Under the pieces are notes generated by a model that was not told the DNA's origin, did no database searches, and saw only the letters and a program-made list of their open reading frames with translations. From assembly GCF_018294505.1 (NCBI RefSeq), contig NC_057797.1:123447116-123511115 (forward strand): DNA of 64,000 nt, in the 5' to 3' direction. This document shows, in pieces, positions 46,769 through 57,675 of this stretch. Made by a program: the position numbers and the translations under genes. The DNA is from Triticum aestivum (lineage: Eukaryota > Streptophyta > Magnoliopsida > Poales > Poaceae). Position 1 is the stretch's first letter, and every line of letters begins with the position of its first letter.

Positions 46769-46946
46769 CTTCTGCTGACAAGGACTCAGAGAAGACATTT
46801 GACGGGTTTCAACAGAGTGCATATGATTTGGATAGATAGAATTTTAGGTAGAAGCACAGAGAGGGTTAGGGTACGATCACATTCACTTAGATCAAAAAAA
46901 TTCAAGAGTGAAGACATAGCTATAAGTGAATGCTGTAGAGGACAGA

Positions 46947-47007
<61 letters not shown>

Positions 47008-47321
47008 TGTAAGGCGAACTCAACATTGCGAAGATAAACTTTAAAGGTCAAATCAATGTTGAAGATAACCAAATGCGAAGTCTATGCAAATATGACGCCA
47101 AATGAAACACTTCAAAAAGGTTTTTGGTGGTGGCGTTACCCACCATATAGGAAGTATTAGACCCAGACACGGCGCACAATTATCGTGGCGCTCCGAAGTC
47201 AAATTCCACGTTAATGTATTCACACTTAGAGTGTATGTCTTCATTGATTGAAGAGATACGTTACTTCATGTGTTGCACATATAAGTCATGAACATGCATA
47301 AGCGTTAGGATGTGTGTCAAA
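46769..47321 (-). other. spacer of copy X downstream of RNase H, with microsatellite
   Basis: Collinear with 54970-55450 of copy II. Contains the (CA)n(TA)n tract. No gene. Confidence 0.75.
46945..47004. repeat. compound microsatellite (CA)n(TA)n
   Basis: About 15 CA units followed by about 14 AT units. The same place in copy II (near 55140) has no repeat, so the tract grew after the copies diverged. Confidence 0.95.
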
Positions 47322-48047
47322 CTACAGGACATTTGAGGATTCTAAGATATTCAGCTCACACCACAACTTGCAAAACCTTTTCTCATACAAGGGCTTTGTG
47401 AAAATATTTGCCAATTGCTCTTCAGTGTTGACGTGAATGATATCAATATCTTCCTTCATGACATGATGTCTGACTAAGTGATGACGGATCTGAATGTGCT
47501 TTGTCTTCGAGTGCTGGACTGGGTTGTTGGCAATCTTGATGGCAGTTTCATTATCGCAGTAGAGTGGCACATGCTTCAGGTGGATGCCATAGTCCTTGAG
47601 AGTTTGCTTCATCCATAGAAGCTGAGCACGGCAAGATCCAGCAGCAATGTATTCAGATTTAGAAGTGGAGAGAGACACACAGTTCTGCTACTTTGAAGAC
47701 CAACAGACAAGAGATCATCGTAGAAAGTGGCATGTGCCTGATGTGGACTTGCAATCAACCTTGTCTCCAGCATAATCAGCACCTGAGAATCCAACTAGAT
47801 CAAACTCGGAGCCCTTTGGATTCCATAATCCTAGTGTTGGGGTGTAAGCCAAATATGGAAGAATTCGCTTCACAGCTAAGTGATGCAATTCCTTTGGTGC
47901 CGCTTGGAATCGGACACACATGCAAACGCTAAGCATTATATCTAGCCTAGATGCACATAAATGGAGTAAAGAACCAATCATGGAGCGGTATACCTTTTGA
48001 TCGACCTCTTTACCATTGTTGTCGGGGCCCAGATGACTTTTGGTTGG
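47322..48047 (-). pseudogene. copy X RNase H, C-terminal end of pol
   Basis: From the insertion point of II, the minus-strand frame reads SHLGPDNNGKEVDQKVYRSM into the copia RNase H domain (FSGADYAGD, then CDNETAIKIANN, then HIQIRHHLVRHHV) and ends NILESSNVL at 47322. A break near 47690 shifts the frame in the middle of the domain. The end matches copy II (55454) residue for residue over most of its length. Confidence 0.85.
48043..48047. other. target-site duplication of Sirevirus II, left copy (GTTGG)
   Basis: GTTGG here and at 57671-57675, flanking the two LTRs of copy II. Confidence 0.92.
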
Positions 48048-49368
48048 TGAAAGTGCTAGTGATCGACTAGAGGGGGGTGAATAGGCGATTTTTATGAAAG
48101 TCTTCAAAACATGGAAGTTTCGAAGACAAACGATAGAAATAAACCTATTACCATGCAGCGGAAGGTAGACTACACTAGGCAAGCCATAGTCAAGTATTCA
48201 ATGAAGTGAAAGCACAAAGACTAATAGCAGCTAGGCAGTATGGATCAGGATGGAATGTAGTATGAAGCCAATCAGAACAAGCAGTCGCTCAGTGAAGACA
48301 GAAGATAATGCAGATAGGCAATGACTTCACAAGGACCAACTGCAAATAAAAAGATGGGAAGGATAGAACCAGTAGCTCATTGAAGACAGTGATTTGTTGG
48401 ACCAGTTCTAGTTGCTGTGACAACTGTACGTCTGGTTAGGGAGGCTGAGATTTAACTCAGAAAACCGTGTCTTCACCTTATTCCCCTTGAGCTAAGGACA
48501 CCCAGTCCTCGCCCGATCACTCTTGTAAGTCTTCAAGGTAGACTTCCAAACCATCATAGACTTCGTTCACCGGCGACTCTTGGATGCTCAGAACACGACG
48601 CCTAACCGGCTAGAGGATTCACAGTCCTCAAGTGTAATAAGTCTTCAGATCACACAAACAAGAAGAATTAAGTGAAGCCTAACCCTCTTTGGCTCTGGGT
48701 GTTTAGGGCTTTGTCCTTGCAAGGATTTCTCTCTCAAAGGCTTAGGTGGGTTGCTCTCAAACGACAAAAAGCCGTGCACTAACTCTGAGCAGCCAACCAA
48801 TTTATGGTGTAAGGGGTGGGCTATTTATAGCCACTAGGCAACCCGACCTGATTTGTCCGAAATGACCCTAGGTCACAAAGGAACTGACACATGTTCCAAC
48901 GGTCAGATTTCAAACACACACGTCAACTTTACTTGAGCTACAAGCAAAGCTGACTTATCCAGCTCTGGATAAGATTTGCTCTCATAGTCTTCGCTCGAAG
49001 ATATAGGATTTTGGTTACGCATCACTTCAGTCATTCTGACTGGTTCACTTGGACCCCACTTAACAGTATGGTGGTTCCTATGACTCAACAAAGAAGAAAA
49101 AGAACGACGAAACAACTAAGTCTTCGTGCTCCATAGTCTTCAGGCGATGTCTTCTCTTGTCATAGTCTTCAATGTGAATGTCTTCACATACCACCTTTGA
49201 CTTCAATGTCTTCATACATTTTTAGGGGTCATCTCCGGTAGGAAACCCGAATCAATGTGGGACTTCTACCTGTGTTATCCTGCAATTCTCACAAATACAT
49301 TAGTCCCTCAACCAGGTTTGTCGTCAATACTCCAAAACCAACTAGGGGTGGCACTAGATGCACTTACA
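48048..49368 (-). repeat. Sirevirus II 3' LTR, 1321 bp
   Basis: On the minus strand starts TGTAAGTGCATCTAGTGCC and ends ATCACTAGCACTTTCA. A TATA box (GGCTATAAATAGCCC) lies near 48830. The frames in it are not genes. Confidence 0.92.
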
Positions 49369-49382
49369 ATCTCCCCCTTTTT
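49369..49382 (-). other. Sirevirus polypurine tract
   Basis: AAAAAGGGGGAGAT directly before the LTR, the tract conserved in Sireviruses. Confidence 0.9.
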
Positions 49383-49905
49383 GGTGATTGATGACAAACT
49401 GGTTGAAGTTTTCAATGGGGATAAAAGTATGTGAAATTGTAAAGGATTTAAGTATTGTCTTCGTAAGTAGAAGAAAGGCTCCCCCTGAAGATGTGCATAT
49501 AAGTATTTTGCTTTTGAATGCAAATGCACATGGCAGGTTGTACTTGTGGAGCTCCTCTTCTACTTATGAAGACAATTCATCATGCATGAAATGATATAAT
49601 GAAGATAATGACATGCATAATGAAAAATGGACGTCTGCAAAATGACTTCGTGCGGAATTTATCGTCGCACATCCGGAATTTATCATCGCATCACATAGTG
49701 TCGAAAAAGGTAGCAAGCGACCATCAAGTTTAAGTGTTACAACTCAAAACGAACCAAATGTTTCAAAAGCGAGAGTTGTAAGCACTTGGCAAAAGTAGCA
49801 AAAAGTAAAGCAACCACCCATATGGACCCGCTTGAAGACTATCAACTCATATGCTTCTCCCCCTTTTGTTAGTAATGACCAAAAAGGTTTGAAGACATAG
49901 AGCTT
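49383..49905 (-). other. Sirevirus II 3' non-coding region
   Basis: Between the third ORF stop and the purine tract; no gene seen. Confidence 0.7.
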
Positions 49906-52900
49906 CTACTCGTTCCCATGAGGAGTAGGCGAAGCAGCAGGGTCGTCGTTGAGGTCCGGTGGTGCAGAAGAACTTGGTGCAGTGTCGAGACGCGCTGAAG
50001 GTGGAGGTGGTGAAGTGGCATCATCTTGATCATCGATAACTCTGGCATTCACCGTTGCACCTGAGGAAGAATAGTCAGAGTCTTCAAGGGAGGGAGTCCG
50101 ACGCAAGTGAGCATTCCTTGGAGGAGTGGAGTCAGACTTGAATCTTCCTGTGAAGCCATCGTCTTGAAGATCTTCTTTAGCAGTGAGCAAAGTCAAACTC
50201 TTCCAGGACCTTCGACAGGTTTCATGTGTAACAAAGGCATTCTTGGTGGCAAGAATGCGAATGCGATTGACGTCCACCAAGAGGCTTTGCATCTGACGCT
50301 TAAGCCAGTCATGATGCTTATCCTGTTTCTGATGTAGAGCGACGAGAAGCTCTCGGTCGTTGAGAACACGAGATCGCTTTCGAGGCCTTTGGGCAATGGT
50401 GCTTTCAGTGGCTTCAGTTTGGGCGCGAGGGGCACGTGTGTTGCCAGCCAAGGGATAAACACGAGAGACTACCTGAACTCCTTCAATGGGCTGGGTGAAG
50501 CTTTGATGATCAATATTGTGAAGATAAATTGGATCCTTTGCAGGATCTGGATAAATAGCTTCAACAGACAGATCAACCTCTGGCAAGAATACAAGATGAT
50601 TGCGCATAGACGGCTGGTAGTTGAAGGCACAGTGAAGCTTGATAAGACGCATTACCCATGGAGCATAGAACTTCAGACCAAAGATGTCGGAGCCAGATGT
50701 AGCCAACTGCCTTATGAAGAGGTCTTGACCATTGAACCTTATGCCATTGAAGATATAGAAAACCAAAGTCTTCATTGCTCCTTCAAGCTTCGCTGCAGAT
50801 GAATGTTCTTTGACAGGCCATAAAGTCTTTCTGATGATATGGTAAATGGTGCGGGGCAGATACTCTAGGTATTCAACAAAGAATTTGGTTGGGTATTCAG
50901 CATCGCGTGGCAAAGGCTTCATCATGCTCAGCACTTGACTCATGTTGGGTTCTGGTTTCCGGAAAATGCTCTCCAAAGCATTCTGGTGTTGTTGACAACC
51001 GGGTTCATAATATTCGCCAGGAGTGGGCAGGGCTGTAAGATCAATGATGTCTTGGGCTTTAGCTTCATGATGAACATATCCTGTCATCCACTCAAGGATC
51101 CAAGTCTTCGGATCCCTGTTGTATCCAGGAATGTGGAGGGTAGCATAGAATTGAAGCAGAAGTTCTTCATTCCAGTGTTCCTTCGCAGTCACAAAGCTGA
51201 GAAGACCCGCATCACGAAAGCAGTCAAGGGCTTCTTCAAGGCATGGCAGTCCAGTAATGGCTTCACAATCAAGATGCATATGAGGGAAGATGCGTCCCTG
51301 ATTGTACAAGATGCATGAATAATAGCTTCACTGCTGATAACTCCAGAGTCAGTCTGAAGAGATTCTTGGCCTTGTGTAGGGGTTCTTGTCACTGTCGAAG
51401 AATGTGTTGTGTGCCTTGAATCCATTCAGATTAAATGATCCTGGTGAAGTTGCAGTACCTGGAAACCGTGGTAGCCTTGGCTTTGGCTTCTGGACCTGAG
51501 GCCTGTGCTCCACATGATAGGCAAACTGAGGTTTGGGAGCAGGCGGAGGAACCAGGATTGACCAGCTAACGATAACAAGCTGTCCACGATCATATGCTTG
51601 CTCGATGGTGTGTGGCCTTGGAGGAGGTACAGGAGCAGAGGCATTGGCTTTAGGCAGTGGATTTGCTTCGGGTGCTGCATTGGCTTCAGGTGCATTCACT
51701 TCTGGCACCACATTAGCTTCAGGCGCCACATTAGCTTCAGCCATGACAATGTCATTGGCTTCAGTGTTGATGTTGGTGGCCGCCTCAGTATTGGTAATCT
51801 CCACTTCAGGAGCTGGAGGGTCGGACACGTTCTCCTCAAGAACAACTTCAGGGTTGGACAGTGGTGTACCAACACATTCTTCTTCTCTTGGTTCTTCTTC
51901 ATGGTCATCGGCTGATGCAGCTGGAATATCTTCAGCCGTTTTGGCTTCAGATTCAGGGATGTTCGCAGTAGGAGAGGCTTCAGGAAAGACTTCGCGTGAA
52001 ACGGATTGGCGCTCTTCTCCTTCTGGAACACTTGACAATGTGACATGTGGCCTTGGTCCTTTGCGAAGCCTACCAAATGCTGGCGATGCATGTGGAGATG
52101 GAGTTGGTTGGGCCTCAAAGTCTTCACTGTCAATCACCGGAGTGGCGACCTATGGTGGGGGAGTGACTGGTGTTTCTTCATCACGAGGGGATTCTTGAGG
52201 GTGATCAGCCCACGAGTCATCCTGAGCAATTGGCGTCAATGGACGACCAATGCTGTTGAGTTCGCTGTTCGTGAGAACAGGCGATGATACCAAATTGTGC
52301 TCGATCTGAGGAAGGACTTCATCATCTTCAACATTGTCATGAGGACCAATGTCTTCAGCTGTGGTGGGGTCAACAACTGGATTCTCTTCAGCTTCAGGAG
52401 CCTCTGTGGAAGCAGGCTCATGAACTACCAAACGACGTTCTTGATGTGCAGAGGAAGGACGAGCAACAGAAATTGGCTCGACAACAAGGGGCTCTATGGA
52501 AGTAGCCCGGTCTCCCTTCTTTGTTTTTCTTTTCTCGGTTGGGGAGCATCATCAGTGGTGGCTTTGGTCTTGCGCTTTCTAGCTTCGGCTTCAGCTGCTC
52601 TAATTTTCTTGAATTTTGAAGCCACTGTGGGGATCTTAGGCTTCGAGCCTGTCGTACTGGCTGGGAATACAATGCGAGGTTCTTCCTGGCTTGATGTTTC
52701 TGGTTCGTCCATAGCTGGCTTCTTCTTCTTGGCAGCCATTCTGGGGTCGATGCGTGGTCGCCCCAAAGCCTTGCGCTTTTCAGCTTCATTGTAGTCTTGA
52801 ACACATTTGGCAGCAAGATTCTTCATGCGCTCACGAGAACCTTTTGCTTGTTCACGTTTCTTATGGAACGCCTCCTTGAGCTGATGCATCATGACCTTGA

Positions 52901-54042
52901 AGTTCTGAATGTCTTCAACATTGAGCTTGGCCATGTGCTTCTTGAACTGAGCCTTTTCATAGTCAATTTTGTGCTTCAGCTCAACAATCTTCTGTGCTAG
53001 AGCCAGCTCAGGAGCAATGGCTCCGTGGAAGGAGACGCTAAGGCCAATTGGAAGCTGAAGATCGTCAAAATTGAGATCTAGGCTGTCAAACAACTCATCA
53101 ATAAACTTGTATAAGATTTCCACGTCAAAGAGGGGAAGATCATTGAAGATTTCCACCTCTTGCTTGCTCTTTATTAATTTCTCAAGAGCGTCATCGCCAA
53201 GATCAACGTCGCTGGATAGATCAATGGCGTCATTCTCGTTTCTCAAAACGGCAGCAGTGGTCAGTGCTTCACTAGTGGGTTGCATGGGCTTTTTCAACTT
53301 GGCAGACTTGGAGATGCGTGGGAGATCTTCAGACTGCACACTGGCTTTAGGAGGTGCAGTGGCCAGAGGCTTCGCCCGTGAGACCTTTGGTGCAGAGGGG
53401 GGCTTTAAAGCCTTTGGTTTCTTTTGCTTCACATGCTTCGAAGGTGCAGGCGCTTCGTCAGAATTAGTGTCATCTGCAGAGTGGTCCATGGCTGCCCCTT
53501 GAACCTGAATGTGAGTGATGAGACCTTCTAAGTTGTAGAAGGGCCCAATAAGATTGGGTTCAGCTTCACGTGTGCCGTCAGCACGTGGTGTAGAGGGGCC
53601 TGGGTTGAAGTCTAATCCCAAAGACTTCTTGTTTTCCTTGGCCGAGTTCTTTGTAGCCTGATAGTTGCACTTGAACAGATTATCTTCACGACATAATAAC
53701 AGAGAGGATGGGTCGGCATTAGCAGGCTGAGGTCCACGAATCATGCAGGGGTATAAGCCTTGAGCAATAGCTTCGGACTTCGACTTGGGCTGAAGACCTT
53801 TGTATATTATATCTCCCCAGGGGCCCTTTAAGGCATTCTTCTCAGCATACTCCTTGGTGACGAATCTGTACTTGAACCATTCCTCTGCCCAATGTCTTCG
53901 AATCCATTGGATTCGGTTCTTGCGTTCTCCATAGGTTTCTTCTGGATCTGACTTGTATAACTCAGAGATCCGGTGGCAGGTCCTTAGCAGTGTTTCCACG
54001 GTGTTGTCTGCCGCCCTTCCTGACTGATTTTTGAGTTGTCAT
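49906..54042 (-). pseudogene. Sirevirus third ORF (envelope-position protein), broken
   Basis: Sits between RNase H and the purine tract, where Sireviruses carry an extra ORF called envelope-like. ATG at 54042; a frameshift within 15 codons leads into a 501-codon frame (53999-52494). Its features are an RRHWAEEWFKYRFVTKEYAE block, Lys/Pro-rich middle, acidic DLSSDVDLGDD, then a coiled coil (about LAQKIVELKHKIDYEKAQFK through KNLAAKCVQDYNEAEKRKAL) and basic patches. A second shift near 52490 leads to a Pro/Glu/Ala-rich section (52431-51349, one TAG at 52150). The C-terminal globular part (51309-49906) holds FPHMHLDCEAITGLPCLEEA and WILEWMTGYVHHEAKAQDII. Nothing looks like a signal peptide or a convincing membrane span, so an envelope role is not supported by this copy. 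Function unknown. Confidence 0.7.
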
Positions 54043-55453
54043 GAAGTTTAGACTGAAAGGCTTCAACACTGCCGAAGTCTTCCGTCTACTGGTCAAACAG
54101 GAACTGGCTTCAGGAGAATTTATGTGACGCTGTAAGAACTCTGCAAATGAATGCAAACTATGAGAACCAAGGGATTCTCCCACGGACATGTACCTGTGAC
54201 AACATTACAGATGCGAGGGAAGGGGAAGAGGTCATATGCATTCTTAGAAGATTTTGAAGATAAATCAGTTTAGAAGACATTGACCTCATAGTGCGAAGAC
54301 ATTCACTCATATGTAGTGAGTTGGTTCCAGATTTGTACAAATCCACAAATAAGTACAAGTGAGGAATCTAACTACTTTGTTAAGCATAAGTGAACATACT
54401 AGGCATGCTATGAGATGCAGAACAGGATAGATCCAACTTTGTAGCAACAAAAACCACTTGTGGTTGGAAAGGATGAATCTATCGGATCAAAAAGACTGTA
54501 AAAAGAGGTTTTATTTACCACCTGAGGAACTGCTAGACGAAGTGGGAGAGGAGGCCGAGCAGTTCGATCTTCCGTGCCCTAACTTGGCGACGAAGGACAC
54601 CTACAGCAACAGCGGAGAAGATGATGTCCGCGGCCAGCGTGATGACGGCGTCGGTGAGGTCGCGGCAGCTAAGCGCTTCGCCGCCGGCGTCGTCGAGGGC
54701 TAGCGGTGGCGCTAGGGTTTGTGCGAGAGTGGAAGAAGAGATAATGACTAGGGTGAGGCATGTATTTATGGGGACAGGGGCGGCACCGCGTTATTACGCA
54801 GGTGCCCCTAGCAGTTCACATCTGAAGGACACGTGGCGATCATGCAACACATAGGAGGTTGTTCCACGTTCCCACGCACACCTGGATTGTCGGGTGGTCG
54901 TTCCTGCTTCTCTGGGTTTCAGGTAAAAAGGATTGAGCATTTAAAACAGATTTAATGTTTGTCTCTGTATCTTCTGCTGACAAGGATGCAGCAAAGACAT
55001 TCGACAGTTTCAATATAATGCATATGATTTGGATAGATAGACTTAAGATGGGAGCATAGAAAGGTCAGGGTCCGATAACATTCACTTAGTTCAAAAGATT
55101 CAACTAGAAGACAGAGCTATAAGTGAATGCTGTAGAGGACAGAAACCAAATCAGTACATTGAAGATAAACATGAAGACATGTTAACATTGAAGACAAACA
55201 AAATGCGAAGACTTTGCAAATGTAACGCCAACAGAAAGTATTCCAAACACAAGTTTGGTGGTGGCGTTACCCACCGTATAGGAAGTACTAGACCCAAACA
55301 CGGCGCACAATTATCGTGGCACTCCGAAGTCAAATTCCGCGTTAATGTATTCACACTTAGAGTGTAAGTCTTCATTAGTTGAAGATATACGTTACTTCGT
55401 GTGTTTGCACATCTAAGTCATCAACATGCATCAGTGTTAGGATGTGTGCATGA
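54043..55453 (-). other. Sirevirus II spacer between RNase H and third ORF
   Basis: Mostly AT-rich non-coding DNA, plus a GC-rich block at about 54540-54740. On the minus strand that block resembles a plant 5' leader (ACAAACCCTAGCGCCACCGC) downstream of a TATA box. Confidence 0.55.
54761..54770 (-). promoter_or_regulatory. candidate TATA box for the Sirevirus third ORF
   Basis: CATAAATACA on the minus strand, about 30 bp before a CT-rich leader and an AAACCCTAG motif often seen in plant 5' UTRs. It points toward the ORF starting at 54042, with possible intron sequence between. Inferred, not demonstrated. Confidence 0.4.
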
Positions 55454-56578
55454 TCACATGACATTTGAGGATTCCAAGATATTTAGCTCACACCGCAACT
55501 TGCAAAACCTTTTCTCATCCAAGGGCTTTGTGAAGATATCTGCCAGTTGCTCTCCAGTGCTGACGTGAATGATATCAATATCTTCCTTCATGACATTATC
55601 TCTGAGAAAGTGATGACGGATTTGAATGTGCTTTGTCTTCGAGTGCTGAACTGGGTTGTTGGCGATCTTGATGCCGCTTTCATTGTCGCAGTAGAGTGGC
55701 ACTTGCTTCAGATGAATGCCATAGTCTTTGAGTGTTTGCTTCATCCATAGAAGCTGAGCGCAGCAAGATCCAGCAGCAATGTATTCAGATTCAGCAGTGG
55801 AGAGAGATACATAGTTCTGCTTCTTGGAAGACCAACACACAAGTGATCGTCCCAGAAAGTGACATGTGCCTGATGTAAACTTGCGATCCACCTTGTCACC
55901 AGCATAACCAGCATCCGAGAATCCAACTAGATCAAACTCTGAGCCCTTTGGATACCATAATCCTAGTGTTGGGGTGTAAGCCAAATATCGAAGAATTCGC
56001 TTCACAGCTAAGTGATGCGATTCCTTTGGTGCCGCTTGGAATTGGGCACACATGCAAACACTAAGCATGATATCTGGCCTAGATGCACATAAATAAAGCA
56101 AAGAACCAATCATGGAGCGTTATACCTTTTGATCGAACTCTTTACCATTGGCATCAGAATCTAGATGACTCTTGGTAGGCATTGGCGTCGTATAACCTTT
56201 GCCGTCTTACATTCCAAACTTCTTCAGGCAATCTTTCAGGTATTTCTCTTGAGATATGAAGATGTCATTGCGTTGCTGCCGCATTTGAAGACCAAGGAAG
56301 AACTTTAGCTCACCCATCATGGACATCTGATATTGCTCTTGCATCATGTGTCCAAACTCATCACTGTATTTCTGATTAGTGCAGCCAAAGATAATGTCAT
56401 CCACATATATTTGGCACACAAACAGTTGACCATCATTTGTATTCGTGAAGAGAGTGGGATCCAGGGAACCAGGTTTGAAGCCTTTGCTCTTCAGGAAGTC
56501 TTTGAGTGTGTCATACCAAGCATGAGGGGCTTGTTTGAGGCCATACAATGCCTTGTTGAGCTTGTAAACCATGTCAGA
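55454..56578 (-). pseudogene. Sirevirus II RT C-terminal half and RNase H
   Basis: The frame starts abruptly at the deletion junction with [20 protein letters not shown], then the RT catalytic segment CQIYVDDIIFG (near 56400) and MGELKFFLGLQ. A TAA interrupts after KKFGM (near 56207) and another TAA replaces the Tyr before RSMIGSL (near 56123). RNase H follows (56113-55454): FSDAGYAGDK, SLSTAESEYIAAGSC, YCDNESGIKIAN, and the ADIFTKPLDEKRFCKLRCEL end. Gene order and motifs are copia. Confidence 0.9.
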
Positions 56579-57670
56579 ACTTCAGTGAAGACAAAAGGTA
56601 ATACAAACAGGCAATGACTTCACAAGAACCAACTGTAAATAAAGAGATGGGAAGGATAGAACCAGTGGCTCGTTGAAGACTATGATTTGTTGGACCAGTT
56701 CCAGTTGCTGTGACAACTGTACGTCTGGTTAGGGAGGCTGAGATTCAACTCAGAAGACCGTGTCTGCACCTTATTCCCCTTGAGCTAAGGACACCCAGTC
56801 CTCGCCCAATCACTCTGGTAAGTCTTCAAGGTAGACTTCCAAACCTTCACATACTTTGTTCACCGGCGATCCATGATGCCTCTTGGATGCTCAGAACGCG
56901 ACGCCTAACCGGCTGGAGGATTCACAATCCTCAAGTGTAATAAGTCTTCAGATCACACAAACAAGAAGACTTAAGTGATTCCTAACCCTCTTTGGCTCTG
57001 GGTGTTTAGGGCCTTGTCCTTGCAAGGATTTCTCTCTCAAAGGCTTCGAGGTGGGTTGCTCTCAAACGTCAAAAGCCGTGCACTAACTCAGAGCAGCCAA
57101 CCCATTTATGGTGTAAGGGGTGGGCTATTTATAGCCAATAGGCAACCTGACCCGATTTGTCCGAAATGACCCTGGGTCACTAAGGAACTGTCATGTGTTC
57201 CAATGGTCATATTTCAAACACACACGGCAACTTTACTTGAGCTACAAGCAAAGCTGACTTATCCAGCTCTGGATAGGATTTGCTCTCATAGTCTTCGCTC
57301 GAAGATATAGGATTTTGGTTAAGCATCACTTCAGTCATTCTGACTGGTTCACTTGGACCCCACTTAACAGTACGGTGGTTCCTATGACTCAACAAAGAAG
57401 AAAAAGAACGACGAAACAACTAAGTCTTTGCGCTCCATAGTCTTCACGCGATGTCTTCTCTTGTCATAGTCTTCAATGTGTGTATTCACATACCACCTTT
57501 GACTTCAATGTCTTCATACATTTTTAGGGGTCATCTCCGGTAGGAAAACCAAATCAATGAGGGACTTCTACCTGTGTTATCCTGCAGTTCTCACAAACAC
57601 ATTAGTCCCTCAACCAGGTTTGTCATCAATACTCCAAAACCAACTAGGGGTGGCACTAGATGCACTTACA
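56579..57670 (-). repeat. Sirevirus II 5' LTR, last 229 bp deleted
   Basis: Matches 48277-49368; the terminus TGTAAGTGCATC is at 57670. The missing end was lost with the leader, gag and half of pol. Confidence 0.9.
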
Positions 57671-57675
57671 GTTGG
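57671..57675. other. target-site duplication of Sirevirus II, right copy (GTTGG)
   Basis: Exact partner of 48043-48047. Confidence 0.92.

Larger units (their letters stand above)
48048..57670 (-). mobile_element. Sirevirus copia copy II, internally deleted, nested in copy X
   Basis: Minus strand: truncated 5' LTR (57670-56579), then RT C-terminal half and RNase H (56578-55454), spacer with promoter-like sequence, third ORF (54042-49906), purine tract (49369-49382) and complete 3' LTR (49368-48048). The exact GTTGG duplication shows it inserted into the pol of copy X, an element of the same family. Leader, gag, protease, integrase and the first half of RT are missing. The deletion junction at 56578/56579 joins LTR to RT at a short TCAG overlap, as in illegitimate recombination. 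Confidence 0.9.

Noticed and set aside
51533..52198. 221-codon plus-strand frame, Ser/Gly-rich
   Set aside because: Complement of the Pro/Glu/Ala-rich section of the Sirevirus third ORF.
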